Below are positions 1 through 7,201 of a stretch of DNA of 32,971 nucleotides, one piece after another. Under the pieces are notes generated by a model. It was not told the DNA's origin. It was given only the letters and a program-made list of their open reading frames with translations, and did not search any database. The DNA is from Williamsia sp. (GTDB lineage: Bacteria; Actinomycetota; Actinomycetes; Mycobacteriales; Mycobacteriaceae): contig NZ_JAEMTF010000051.1 in the NCBI RefSeq assembly GCF_016462415.1, forward strand, positions 1-32,971, in the 5' to 3' direction. The first letter of the stretch is position 1. Each line of letters starts with the position of its first letter. Position numbers and translations under genes: made by a program.

Positions 1-1
1 G

Positions 2-418
2 GTCGGGGCCATCGTGTGGAGCCCGCTGGGCTGGGGGCGGCTGACCGGCCGGATCCGTCGCGGTGGCGATCTTCCGCCCGACAGCAGGCTCCATGTCACC
101 TCCGACGCCGGGCCGCCGGTCGACGACGAGACCCTCTTCGACGTGGTCGAGGTCCTCGTCGAGATCGCCCGCGAGACCGGTCGGACCGTCCCGCAGGTGG
201 CGGTCAACTGGCTGCTGCGCCGACCGACGGTGTCGAGCGTGATCATCGGTGCCCGCACCGAAGCGCAACTGCGCGACAACCTCTCGAGCGTCGGATGGGT
301 TCTGGACGCCGAGCAGATCGCTCGGCTCGACGTCGTGAGCGAGCGCGATGCCGCCTATCCGTACTTCCCGTACCGGCGGCAGGAGGGCTTCGCGCGCCTG
401 AGTCCGCCGCTGGTGTGA
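2..418 (+). CDS. Aldo/keto reductase, C-terminal part (5' end outside window)
   Basis: The frame is open from the first bases, so this is the 3' end of a gene that starts upstream. It encodes about 138 residues. The IVWSPLGWGRLTGR stretch matches the beta-strand/loop that follows the NAD(P)H-binding part of the aldo/keto reductase barrel. The segment VAVNWLLRRPTVSSVIIGAR matches the family's conserved cofactor-binding end (A-x-x-W-L-L-x-x-P ... I-x-G-x-x). These enzymes reduce aldehydes and ketones with NADPH in the cytoplasm. The substrate cannot be told. The catalytic Asp/Tyr/Lys/His lie in the missing N-terminal part. The stop (416-418) faces the convergent DoxX-like gene 12 bases on. Confidence 0.85.
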   Translation, partial: VGAIVWSPLGWGRLTGRIRRGGDLPPDSRLHVTSDAGPPVDDETLFDVVEVLVEIARETGRTVPQVAVNWLLRRPTVSSVIIGARTEAQLRDNLSSVGWVLDAEQIARLDVVSERDAAYPYFPYRRQEGFARLSPPLV

Positions 419-430
419 ACGCCGTGGCGG

Positions 431-850
431 CTAGGGGGTCCGGCGCCAGATCTTCAGTGCGGTGGTGATCATCGGGATCTGGAAGGGGAGTCGCGCGATC
501 GCCCCGGCGCGGATCAACGGCTTGTCCCAGTAGATCCGGACCATGTTGAGGTTGGCGGGGTACACCGCGACGAACAGCGCGATGGCCGCCGCCGCCGCGG
601 GCTTGCGGGTGCGCGGGATGAGCAGACCGGCGCCGATGGCCGCCTCGGCGACGCCGGAGGCGTAGGTCAGGGTGCGGGGCTCGCCCGGGATCTCCCGGGG
701 GATCTGCGCGTCGAACGGGCCGGGGACCACGAAGTGCAGCACGCCCATGGTGATCAGGCCCGCGCCCATCACCGTGGCCTCGCGGGACGCGTCGTCACGA
801 GCGGCCCGAACGCGCCGGACCAAGGAATTCTTCTCCAGGATTGTCGCCAT
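431..850 (-). CDS. DoxX-like small integral membrane protein
   Basis: The product is 139 residues with four likely membrane helices. The HFVVPGPFDAQIPREIPG stretch, followed by R-x-L-x-Y-x-S-G-x-x-E, matches the conserved core of the DoxX-like membrane protein group (COG4270 type). Members are widespread and mostly without assigned function; some DoxX relatives take part in redox or thiol-stress responses. I chose ATG at 850 because a CATAGT hexamer (858-863, minus strand) ends 7 bases before it, the geometry of a leaderless start. ATG at 856 would add two residues. The gene is divergent from the K+ channel gene across about 100 bases. Confidence 0.75.
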   Translation of the reverse strand: MATILEKNSLVRRVRAARDDASREATVMGAGLITMGVLHFVVPGPFDAQIPREIPGEPRTLTYASGVAEAAIGAGLLIPRTRKPAAAAAIALFVAVYPANLNMVRIYWDKPLIRAGAIARLPFQIPMITTALKIWRRTP

Positions 851-943
851 GGACATCACTATGAACCACCGACGCCATGGCGTACCGCTGTGCGGGTGAA
901 CATTTCTCCCGGCCGATGTTCGTCGCCCGCGCTCGCAGCGGGA

Positions 944-949
944 TACAGT
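944..949 (+). promoter_or_regulatory. -10 element of a leaderless promoter
   Basis: TACAGT fits the actinobacterial TANNNT -10 consensus and ends 7 bases before the ATG at 957. Transcription would then start at the A of the start codon. No Shine-Dalgarno sequence precedes 957, and no clear -35 is seen. Confidence 0.5.
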
Positions 950-956
950 CCCCTCG

Positions 957-2021
957 ATGCCCGGACCATTGCGTCGACGACTCCGTCCTGACGAACTCAC
1001 CTCCATGCCCGACCACGCGCTGGTCGGTGTCGTCCGCATCCCCGAGATGCAGTCGAGCCCGGGGCGCGCGATCAGCAAGCGGGTGCTCATCGCGCTCGGC
1101 GCGCTGTTCGCCGCGGTGTTCATCGTCTACCTCGACCGTGGTGGCTACCGCGACGTCCAGGACAACGAGCTGTCGTTCCTGGACTGTCTGTACTACGCGA
1201 CGGTGTCGCTGTCGACGACCGGCTACGGCGACATCACCCCGTTCGCGCCGGAGGCGAGGCTGATCAACGTCCTGGTCATCACGCCACTGCGCGTGATGTT
1301 CCTGATCGTGTTGGTCGGTACCACCCTCGAGGTGCTCACCGAGCGGTCCCGGCAGGCACTCAAGATCCAGCGTTGGAGGAGCAAGGTGCGCAACCACACT
1401 GTCGTCGTCGGATACGGCACCAAGGGCAAGACCGCCGTGGCCGCGATGGTCGAGGACGGGACCAAGCCGTCGGAGATCGTCGTGGTCGACTCCAATCCGA
1501 CCGTTCTCGAGAACGCCGCCGCGAAGGGGTTGGTGACCGTGCGCGGCGACGCCACCCGCTCCGACGTCCTCCGACTCGCGGGGACCCAGCACGCGTCGGC
1601 GATCGTCGTCGCCACCAACCGTGACGACACCGCGGTCCTCGCGACGCTGACCGCACGCGAGCTCGCTCCGAACGCGAAGATCGTCGCGTCCATCCGCGAG
1701 GCGGAAAACACCCACCTGATCCGCCAGTCCGGCGCCGACTCGGTCATCGTCTCGTCGGAGACCGCCGGACGCCTCCTGGGTCTGGCGACCTCGACCCCGG
1801 CCGTCGTCGAGATCATCGAGGACCTGCTCACGCCGGACGAGGGATTCGCCATCGCCGAGCGCGACGTCGAACGCGACGAACTCGGTGCGTCGCCGCAACA
1901 CCTCACCGACATCGTGCTGGGCGTGGTCCGCGGGGGCACGCTGCACCGTGTCGACGCCAGTGCGGTCGACGCGATCGAGGACGGCGACCGCCTGCTCTAC
2001 GTGCGCAAGGGACCGGCCTGA
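957..2021 (+). CDS. Two-TM potassium channel with RCK (TrkA-N) domain
   Basis: The product is 354 residues. A first TM helix lies at about 40-58, a pore loop carries the K+ selectivity filter TTGYGD at 87-92, and a second TM helix lies at about 103-123. A cytoplasmic RCK domain follows, with the Rossmann glycine motif GYGTKGKT at 152-159 and an acidic strand end (VVVDSN). A C-terminal TrkA-C-like part completes it. Such tetrameric channels pass K+ down its gradient, gated by nucleotides or ions bound to RCK. It is the positional and architectural counterpart of M. tuberculosis Rv3200c, beside nudC and mycoredoxin. ATG 957 is favoured by the leaderless -10; 1005 and 1047 are alternatives. Its last 25 bases overlap the convergent tetR gene. 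Confidence 0.9.
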   Translation: MPGPLRRRLRPDELTSMPDHALVGVVRIPEMQSSPGRAISKRVLIALGALFAAVFIVYLDRGGYRDVQDNELSFLDCLYYATVSLSTTGYGDITPFAPEARLINVLVITPLRVMFLIVLVGTTLEVLTERSRQALKIQRWRSKVRNHTVVVGYGTKGKTAVAAMVEDGTKPSEIVVVDSNPTVLENAAAKGLVTVRGDATRSDVLRLAGTQHASAIVVATNRDDTAVLATLTARELAPNAKIVASIREAENTHLIRQSGADSVIVSSETAGRLLGLATSTPAVVEIIEDLLTPDEGFAIAERDVERDELGASPQHLTDIVLGVVRGGTLHRVDASAVDAIEDGDRLLYVRKGPA

Positions 2022-2581
2022 TCCGATCGCCGCGTCCCGGCGACCGTCGACGCGATCGCCGCGTCGACGAGGTCGGCGGGCACGGTGGTCGGACTGGCCA
2101 GTGCGAGTGCGCCGGTGCTCGCGAGGACCGCGATGCCGTGCACGCTGGTCCACAGCGTCGCCGCCCGGATCTCGCGGTCGCCCTGGTCGGGAACGTCGAC
2201 GAGGTCGCGGAACCACTCCATCAACGGCTGCGACGTGGCGCGTAGATCGGATCCACCGCCGTCGAGCAGGTCGTGTCGGAACACCAGCGTGAACATCGCG
2301 GGGCGGTCGACCGCGAAAGCGATGTAGGCCAGGGCCGCATCGCGTACGGGCGCTCGGCTGCCGTCCGCCGCGGACGTGACCACCGCGGCGAGATCGCCGA
2401 GTCCGACCGCGGCCACGGCGGACAGCAGTGACCGGTGGGTCGGGAACCATCGCCGTGGCGCGCCGTGGGAGACGCCGGCGCGACGTGCGATCTCGCGCAG
2501 GCCCACATCCGCGGACCCGGTCTCCTCCAGCAGCTCCACTCCCGCACGGACCAGGGCTGCGCGGGTCGGGTGGTCGGGCAT
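1997..2581 (-). CDS. TetR-family transcriptional regulator
   Basis: The product is 194 residues. The N-terminal region has a TetR helix-turn-helix, VGLREIARRAGVSHGAPRRW at about 26-45, followed by a typical all-helical ligand-binding domain with a C-terminal dimerisation part. It most likely represses itself and the divergent acyltransferase gene through the palindrome at 2585-2617, which sits between the two start codons. I chose ATG 2581 because the protein then starts a normal distance before the HTH. The longer reading from 2665 would run through the palindrome and into plsC. The 3' end overlaps the convergent channel gene. The ligand is unknown; an acyl-CoA or fatty acid would fit the neighbour but is inference. 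Confidence 0.85.
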   Translation of the reverse strand: MPDHPTRAALVRAGVELLEETGSADVGLREIARRAGVSHGAPRRWFPTHRSLLSAVAAVGLGDLAAVVTSAADGSRAPVRDAALAYIAFAVDRPAMFTLVFRHDLLDGGGSDLRATSQPLMEWFRDLVDVPDQGDREIRAATLWTSVHGIAVLASTGALALASPTTVPADLVDAAIASTVAGTRRSDQAGPLRT

Positions 2582-2584
2582 GTG

Positions 2585-2617
2585 GACAGTGTCTACCAAC
2601 CGGTGGTAGACACTGTC
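2585..2617. promoter_or_regulatory. 33-bp palindromic operator between tetR and plsC
   Basis: Two perfect 14-base arms, GACAGTGTCTACCA and its reverse complement, flank the 5-base spacer ACCGG. The whole element lies in the 37 bases between the divergent start codons. Each arm contains TAGACA reading outward: 6 bases before the plsC ATG and 8 bases before the tetR ATG. Each could act as the -10 of a leaderless promoter. A bound TetR dimer, or pair of dimers, would cover both promoters and both start sites. Confidence 0.8.
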
Positions 2618-2618
2618 T

Positions 2619-3299
2619 ATGTCACTCGCCGCCGCGGTCCAACTCCTGTGTCGGGTAGCGCTCATCGGTCCGGTGCTGCGCGTCGTCGACCGCCCGGAGA
2701 TCGTTGGCCGACACCATGTCCCGCACCGCGGGGCGGTGATCCTTGCCGCGAATCACCTGGCTGCGGTCGATTCACTGCACCTCGCGCTCGCCGCGCGTCG
2801 GTGCGTGCACTTCCTCGCGAAAGACGAGTACTTCGATGCGCGCGGCCCACGTGGATGGATCGTGCGCGGGTTCATGTCGGCCACCGGGCAGATCCCGGTG
2901 AACCGCGAGGGCGGCGATTCCGCCCATCCGGCGGTGCAGGCCGCGATCGAGGTCCTACGGCGTGACGGGGCATGGGGGATCCACCCGGAGGGCACCCGCT
3001 CGCCGGACGGTGCGATGTACCGGGGGCGCACCGGCGCGGTGCGGGTCGCGCTGCTGACCGGTGCCCCGCTGGTCCCGGTCGCGATCACCGGGACCGCTCC
3101 GTGGCGTGGGCTGCGTCGTCGCGAACGGGTGCGGGTTGAGTTCCTGCCGTCGCTGGATCTGTCGGGCCTGTCCGCGGACGCGGCCGGGATCCGTGCCGCC
3201 ACCGACGCTCTGATGCACGCCATCGCGGAGCGGACCGGTCAGCGCCGTGTCGATGACTACGCCCGCCGGTGGCGTCGCACCGACGAGTCCGCCGCCTGA
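2619..3299 (+). CDS. 1-acyl-sn-glycerol-3-phosphate acyltransferase family protein (PlsC-like)
   Basis: The product is 226 residues. It has the acyltransferase signature H-x4-D (NHLAAVD, H46 and D51), the glycerophosphate-binding block GQIPVNR (90-96) and the HPEGTRS block (122-128), in the expected order and spacing. The enzyme transfers an acyl chain from acyl-CoA or acyl carrier protein to a lysophosphatidic-acid-type acceptor at the inner face of the membrane. The precise acceptor is not certain. The ATG at 2619 lies 2 bases after the palindromic operator and has no Shine-Dalgarno, so a leaderless mRNA regulated by the divergent TetR is likely. nudC follows after 31 bases. Confidence 0.88.
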   Translation: MSLAAAVQLLCRVALIGPVLRVVDRPEIVGRHHVPHRGAVILAANHLAAVDSLHLALAARRCVHFLAKDEYFDARGPRGWIVRGFMSATGQIPVNREGGDSAHPAVQAAIEVLRRDGAWGIHPEGTRSPDGAMYRGRTGAVRVALLTGAPLVPVAITGTAPWRGLRRRERVRVEFLPSLDLSGLSADAAGIRAATDALMHAIAERTGQRRVDDYARRWRRTDESAA

Positions 3300-3317
3300 G
3301 CACTCGCCAACGATCAC

Positions 3318-3323
3318 TAAGCT
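3318..3323 (+). promoter_or_regulatory. -10 element of a possible leaderless nudC promoter
   Basis: TAAGCT fits TANNNT and ends 7 bases before GTG 3331. It supports that start over the longer reading from 3247, which would overlap plsC by 53 bases. Confidence 0.4.
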
Positions 3324-3330
3324 CGTCGGA

Positions 3331-4269
3331 GTGGCCACTTTTGAGTTCATCGAACCTCCGCTGCTGTCCCGGTCGACCATCGATCGGGCCGACGAGATCC
3401 GCCACGACGGCGCCCTGCTCGCGTCGCACTGGCCGCAGGCTCGCGTTCTCGAGATCGACAACGGCGGCCGATACGGGGTCGGCGAGAACGGCCTGAACTG
3501 GATCGCGGCCACCGATGTCGCCGAGTCGATCCCGTCGCACGCGGTGTTCCTCGGAATCCTCGACGGCGTCCATCTCTGGGCGGTCCGGGTCGAGGCGATC
3601 TCCGGTCGCAGTGCCGATGCCCGGAGCAGCGCCGGTCGACTCACCGGCGACGAGGCCGGTCTGGTGAGCACGGCACTCGGCGTACTGAACTGGCATGCGG
3701 CGGCGGGCTTCTCGCCGGTCGACGGCAATCCGACCGAGCCGGCTCGAGCAGGCTGGGTTCGGCGCAACACCCAGACCGGCGTCGAGGAGTTCCCGCGCAC
3801 CGACGCGGCGATCATCACCGTGGTCCACGACGGCGCCGACCATGTCCTGCTCGGCCGACAGTCCGGGTGGCCGGACCGGTGGTTCTCCACCTTCGCGGGG
3901 TTCGTGGAGCCGGGGGAGTCGTTGGAGCAGTGCGTCATCCGTGAGTTGCACGAGGAGACCGGGCTCGATGTGTTCGAGCCCCGCTACCTCGGCAGCCAGC
4001 CGTGGCCGTTCCCGCGGTCGCTGATGCTGGGCTTCGAGGCACGCGCCGACCGCGATCAGCCGTTGGACTTCATCGACGGCGAGATCACCGAGGCGATCTG
4101 GTTCCCGCGTGACGAGGTCCTGGCCGCGTTGCGTAGCGGCAACGAGTGGCTGCGTGGCGACGGGACGCCGCAGACCGACGACGGTCCGGACGCCCCGCGC
4201 CTACGCCTGCCGGGCTCGATCTCGATCGCTCGACAGCTCGTGACGGCCTGGGCGCACGACAGGGACTAG
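3331..4269 (+). CDS. nudC: NADH pyrophosphatase / NAD-cap hydrolase NudC
   Basis: The product is 312 residues from GTG 3331, close to the usual length in mycobacteria. The Nudix box G-x5-E-x7-R-E-L-x-E-E-x-G-L starts at about residue 190 (GFVEPGES...RELHEETGL). It is followed by the NudC hallmark SQPWPFPRS at 222-230, which separates NADH pyrophosphatases from other Nudix enzymes. The enzyme splits NADH to NMNH and AMP, and in characterised relatives removes NAD caps from RNA. The region before the Nudix domain (about 121-150) matches the zinc-ribbon region in position, but all four zinc cysteines are absent; the only Cys in the protein is inside the Nudix box. The gene lies between plsC and the convergent mycoredoxin gene, as in M. 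tuberculosis (Rv3199c). Confidence 0.93.
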   Translation: MATFEFIEPPLLSRSTIDRADEIRHDGALLASHWPQARVLEIDNGGRYGVGENGLNWIAATDVAESIPSHAVFLGILDGVHLWAVRVEAISGRSADARSSAGRLTGDEAGLVSTALGVLNWHAAAGFSPVDGNPTEPARAGWVRRNTQTGVEEFPRTDAAIITVVHDGADHVLLGRQSGWPDRWFSTFAGFVEPGESLEQCVIRELHEETGLDVFEPRYLGSQPWPFPRSLMLGFEARADRDQPLDFIDGEITEAIWFPRDEVLAALRSGNEWLRGDGTPQTDDGPDAPRLRLPGSISIARQLVTAWAHDRD

Positions 4270-4271
4270 TC

Positions 4272-4288
4272 CCCCCGACCGGCGGGGG
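4272..4288. terminator. GC-rich stem-loop between convergent nudC and mycoredoxin genes
   Basis: CCCCCG and CGGGGG form a 6-bp stem with loop ACCGG, within the 19 bases between the two stop codons. Nothing like a long T run follows on either strand, so it may be a weak bidirectional terminator or only a 3'-end stabiliser. Confidence 0.4.
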
Positions 4289-4537
4289 TCAGACGCCGAG
4301 CTTGGCCTTGACGTCGCGCACCGACGGGTTGGTGGCGGTGCTGCCGTCGGCGTAGACGACGGTCGGGACCACATGGTTGCCGTTGTTGACGCTGCCGACG
4401 AACTCGGCAGCCGACGGCTCACGCTCGATGTCGATCTCGGTCCATTCGATTCCCTCGCTGCGCAGGCCGGTCTTCAGACGTGCGCAGAAGCCGCACCACG
4501 AGGTGGTGTACATGGTGAGGGCGGTATCGGTGCTCAT
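4289..4537 (-). CDS. mrx1: Mycoredoxin (glutaredoxin-like, mycothiol-dependent)
   Basis: The product is 82 residues with a glutaredoxin fold. The redox motif WCGFC is at residues 14-18 (MYTTSWCGFC), the cis-proline segment is VVPTV, and the C-terminal half carries the usual G-S-x-x-x-x-x-P-S. M. tuberculosis mycoredoxin-1 (Rv3198A), at the same chromosomal position, has CGYC. It reduces protein-mycothiol mixed disulfides with electrons from mycothiol and mycothione reductase in the cytoplasm. ATG 4537 gives the normal length; a start at 4582 would add 15 unrelated residues. It is divergent from uvrD2. Confidence 0.92.
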   Translation of the reverse strand: MSTDTALTMYTTSWCGFCARLKTGLRSEGIEWTEIDIEREPSAAEFVGSVNNGNHVVPTVVYADGSTATNPSVRDVKAKLGV

Positions 4538-4601
4538 GGTGGGGCCAACGTCCCCGCGCCCCCGAATTGTTCCCCGAACCATGTCTGTCGCACCTCTTCG
4601 G

Positions 4602-4607
4602 GATACT
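4602..4607 (+). promoter_or_regulatory. -10 element of a possible leaderless uvrD2 promoter
   Basis: GATACT (near TATACT) ends 6 bases before ATG 4614. The GGAGGG right before this ATG has no spacing to it, so it cannot serve as a Shine-Dalgarno for 4614. Confidence 0.4.
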
Positions 4608-4613
4608 GGAGGG

Positions 4614-6692
4614 ATGCACCTCCTGGAGGGCCTGGACCCCGATCAACAGGCCGCGGTCCTCGCACCCCGCGGACCCGTCTGTGTCCTGGCGGGGGCGGGC
4701 ACCGGCAAGACCCGCACCATCACCCGTCGCATCGCGCACCTGGTCAACGAGGAGCACGTCCGCGGCAGTCAGGTCCTCGCGGTCACCTTCACCGCTCGCG
4801 CCGCAGGTGAGATGCGTGGCCGCCTCCGCTCGCTGGGGCTGGCGGGGTCGGGCAACACCGTGCAGGCGATGACGTTCCACGCCTCGGCCATGCGCCAGCT
4901 CCGGTACTTCTGGCCCCAGGCGATCGGCTCGAGCCGGTGGGAACTGCTCGACAACAAGTTCCCGGTCGTCTCCCGGGCGGCCCGCCGGTCCGGCCTCGAC
5001 ACCTCCACCGAGACCCTGCGGGACCTGTCGTCGGAGATCGAATGGGCCAAGGCCTCGCTGATCGGCGTCGACGACTACGTCGAGGAGGTCACCACACGGC
5101 GCCGCGAGACCCCGTTCCCGGCCGAGAAGGTCGCCGCGGTCTACGGCGCCTACGAGGCGGCCAAGATCTCCGCGGACGGCGATCAGCTCCTCGACTTCGA
5201 CGACCTCCTTCTGGTGACGACCGGGATCCTCGCCGGTCACCCGCAGCTCGCCGAGGAGTTCCGCGACCGCTACCGCTGCTTCGTCGTCGACGAGTACCAG
5301 GACGTCACGCCGGCCCAGCAGAGCCTGCTCGACGCGTGGCTCGGCAACCGCGACGACCTGACTGTGGTCGGCGACGCGAACCAGACGATCTACACCTTCA
5401 CCGGGGCGAGCCCCCGCTACCTGCTGGATTTCTCGCGGCGCTTCCCCGAGGCGGCGATGGTGCGACTCGAGCGGGACTACCGGTCCACCCCGGAGGTGGT
5501 CGGCCTCGCCAACCGTGCGATCGGTGCCGCCCGCGGCCGGGTGGCAGGCACCCGGCTCAAGCTCATCGGACAGCGGCCGTCCGGTCCCGAGCCGGTGTTC
5601 GCCGAGTACGACGACGAGCCCGCGGAGGCCACCGCGGTCACCGCCCGCATCAAGCGACTGATCGCGCAGGGCATCCCGGCGGCGGAGATAGCGATCCTCT
5701 ACCGCGTCAACGCGCAGGCACAGGCCCATGAGGACGCACTGACCGCGGCGGGCATCCCGTATCAGGTGCGCGGCGGTGAGGCGTTCTTCCAACGCACCGA
5801 GATCCGTCAGGCCATGCGCTCGATCGCGCAGGCCGCCGCCCGCACCGACCTCCCCGACGACGCTGACCTGCCGACCCTGCTCAAGGCCATCCTGGGGCCG
5901 ATCGGTCTGAGCGACGAGGAGCCGGCCGGTACGCAGGCCCGCCAGCGGTGGGAGTCGCTGCGTGCGCTGGTCACGTTGTCCGAGGACCTGCTCGTCGACA
6001 GTCCGGGCATCGGCCTGGGGGAGTTGTCGGCGGAGCTGGCGGCCCGCTCGCAGGCACGGCACCCACCGACCGTGCAGGGCGTGACCCTGTCCTCGCTGCA
6101 CGCGGCCAAGGGTCTCGAGTGGGATGCGGTGTTCCTCGTCGGCGTCGTCGACGGGTCGCTGCCGATCAACCAGGCCATCAACGGGTCCGATGAGGACGTC
6201 GAGGAAGAACGACGGTTGTTCTACGTCGGCATCACCCGCGCGCGCGAGCACCTGCACCTGTCCTGGGCGTTGGCGCGGGCCGAGGGCGGCCGACGAGGTC
6301 GGCGCCGGTCCCGGTTCCTGATCGACCTCGTCCCCGACGACTCACCGGCGTCGCGGATCGCCGAACCGAAGAAGACCCGCAAGCGCCCGCAGTGTCGCGT
6401 GTGCGGAAAGCAGTTGCTGGGCAAGACCGCATCGCTGCTCGGGCGGTGTGAGAGCTGCCCGAGCAACCTCGACGAGGACCTGTTCATCGCTCTCAAGGAG
6501 TGGCGCAGCGAGCAGGCCAAGGAGCAGAAAGTGCCTGCGTTCGTGGTCTTCTCGGACAACACGCTCATCGCGATAGCCGAGCAGCGGCCTGACGACGTGG
6601 CCGCGCTCGTGGCCATCCCCGGTATCGGCGCGAAGAAGCTCGACCAGTACGGCGAGATGCTGCTCGGACTGGTCGCCTCCACCGGGGGCTGA
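4614..6692 (+). CDS. uvrD2: ATP-dependent DNA helicase UvrD2 (SF1, with HRDC domain)
   Basis: The product is 692 residues (M. tuberculosis UvrD2, Rv3198c, is about 700). Walker A AGAGTGKT is at 26-33, and the UvrD-family motif VVDEYQD and later SF1 motifs (YRVNAQA, LHAAKGLEWDAVF, LFYVGITRARE) follow in order. The tail has the mycobacterial UvrD2 layout: a tetracysteine motif (C594, C597, C612, C615) and a C-terminal HRDC domain (about 622-690). It is a 3'-5' helicase in DNA repair; in M. tuberculosis it is essential and the tetracysteine part is needed for unwinding. ATG 4581 in the same frame would add 11 residues and cannot be excluded. The far longer reading from 4377 runs antisense to mrx1 and is rejected. 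Confidence 0.93.
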   Translation: MHLLEGLDPDQQAAVLAPRGPVCVLAGAGTGKTRTITRRIAHLVNEEHVRGSQVLAVTFTARAAGEMRGRLRSLGLAGSGNTVQAMTFHASAMRQLRYFWPQAIGSSRWELLDNKFPVVSRAARRSGLDTSTETLRDLSSEIEWAKASLIGVDDYVEEVTTRRRETPFPAEKVAAVYGAYEAAKISADGDQLLDFDDLLLVTTGILAGHPQLAEEFRDRYRCFVVDEYQDVTPAQQSLLDAWLGNRDDLTVVGDANQTIYTFTGASPRYLLDFSRRFPEAAMVRLERDYRSTPEVVGLANRAIGAARGRVAGTRLKLIGQRPSGPEPVFAEYDDEPAEATAVTARIKRLIAQGIPAAEIAILYRVNAQAQAHEDALTAAGIPYQVRGGEAFFQRTEIRQAMRSIAQAAARTDLPDDADLPTLLKAILGPIGLSDEEPAGTQARQRWESLRALVTLSEDLLVDSPGIGLGELSAELAARSQARHPPTVQGVTLSSLHAAKGLEWDAVFLVGVVDGSLPINQAINGSDEDVEEERRLFYVGITRAREHLHLSWALARAEGGRRGRRRSRFLIDLVPDDSPASRIAEPKKTRKRPQCRVCGKQLLGKTASLLGRCESCPSNLDEDLFIALKEWRSEQAKEQKVPAFVVFSDNTLIAIAEQRPDDVAALVAIPGIGAKKLDQYGEMLLGLVASTGG

Positions 6693-6724
6693 CCCGCCCC
6701 GGAGAGAGATCGAAACCGCAGGTC

Positions 6725-6763
6725 ATAAATAGGTTGTGCGATCAGCGAACGATCTCGTAAGCT
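6725..6763 (+). promoter_or_regulatory. whiB7 promoter with AT-rich WhiB7-type upstream element
   Basis: ATAAAT (6725-6730) lies just upstream of a -35-like TTGTGC (6734-6739), then 18 bases, then TAAGCT (6758-6763, TANNNT type). Promoters activated by WhiB7 are known to have an AT-rich patch a few bases upstream of the -35, where the WhiB7 AT-hook binds beside the sigma factor. The arrangement fits autoregulation. Transcription would start near 6770, giving a leader of about 430 bases. Confidence 0.65.
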
Positions 6764-6785
6764 CCTTGATGTCAGTACGGGAACA

Positions 6786-6801
6786 CCTCGCTTCGGCGAG
6801 G
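6786..6801 (+). other. Leader RNA hairpin with UUCG tetraloop
   Basis: CCTCGC-TTCG-GCGAGG is a perfect 6-bp stem closed by a C(UUCG)G tetraloop, among the most stable small RNA hairpins. It lies about 16 bases from the predicted 5' end of the whiB7 leader and may protect the transcript or shape folding. Confidence 0.55.
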
Positions 6802-6839
6802 ACGACTCGTGTCATATCGGAGCAGAGAGGAGTGGACCA

Positions 6840-7055
6840 GTGAACAACGCAATCGTCATCGAGACGGCAGGCATGCCTTTGGCAGCTGCTGCGCGTACGC
6901 GCCGGGTCCATTCCTGGGGATTCAGCTTTGCTGAGCCCGTGGCGCCCACGCTCGAAGCGACAGCCCAGCTGTACTTCGCAGCCGCCACTCCCGCGTCCGC
7001 CCCGGCACGAGCCCACCGCAATGCGGTTCCCGTACGACATCGACAGCTGAGCTGA
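6840..7055 (+). CDS. whiB7 upstream ORF (leader peptide, 71 codons)
   Basis: GTG 6840 is preceded by AGGAG with 7-base spacing (6828-6832), one of the clearest ribosome binding sites in the window. The 71-residue product is Ala- and Arg-rich with no recognisable domain. Its position between the whiB7 promoter and the attenuator terminator marks it as a regulatory upstream ORF. In Mycobacterium whiB7 and Streptomyces wblC, slowed translation of a leader ORF under ribosome-targeting antibiotics is known to favour read-through of a terminator. The ORF contains the segment (6937-6956) that can pair with the 5' arm of that terminator, so ribosome position should decide which RNA fold forms. The peptide itself may have no function. 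Confidence 0.7.
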   Translation: MNNAIVIETAGMPLAAAARTRRVHSWGFSFAEPVAPTLEATAQLYFAAATPASAPARAHRNAVPVRHRQLS

Positions 7056-7075
7056 GTTCCAGCGCACGAGCTTTC

Positions 7076-7120
7076 GAGGCCACGGTGAATCGCAGACGCG
7101 AAACCCGTGGCCTCTCTTGT
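7076..7120 (+). terminator. whiB7 leader attenuator (intrinsic terminator)
   Basis: GAGGCCACGG (7076-7085) and CCGTGGCCTC (7105-7114) make a perfect 10-bp stem with a 19-base loop, followed by the T-rich TCTTGT. It lies 21 bases after the uORF stop and about 80 bases before the whiB7 ribosome binding site. An alternative pairing of its left arm with 6937-6956 would break it (see findings). Confidence 0.75.
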
Positions 7121-7201
7121 GTATTCGTCTGATCCACACAAGCGAAGTCCGGGTTTGTACAGACCACCCGACCATTTCGCACCCAATGTGGAGGAACCGA
7201 C

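Noticed and set aside
795-2450. 551-codon minus-strand open frame opposite the K+ channel gene
   Set aside because: Repetitive Arg/Gly/Asp composition and overlap of the channel and tetR genes indicate a shadow frame.
4419-6257. 612-codon minus-strand open frame opposite uvrD2
   Set aside because: Shadow of uvrD2; its 3' end also runs through mrx1 in a different frame.
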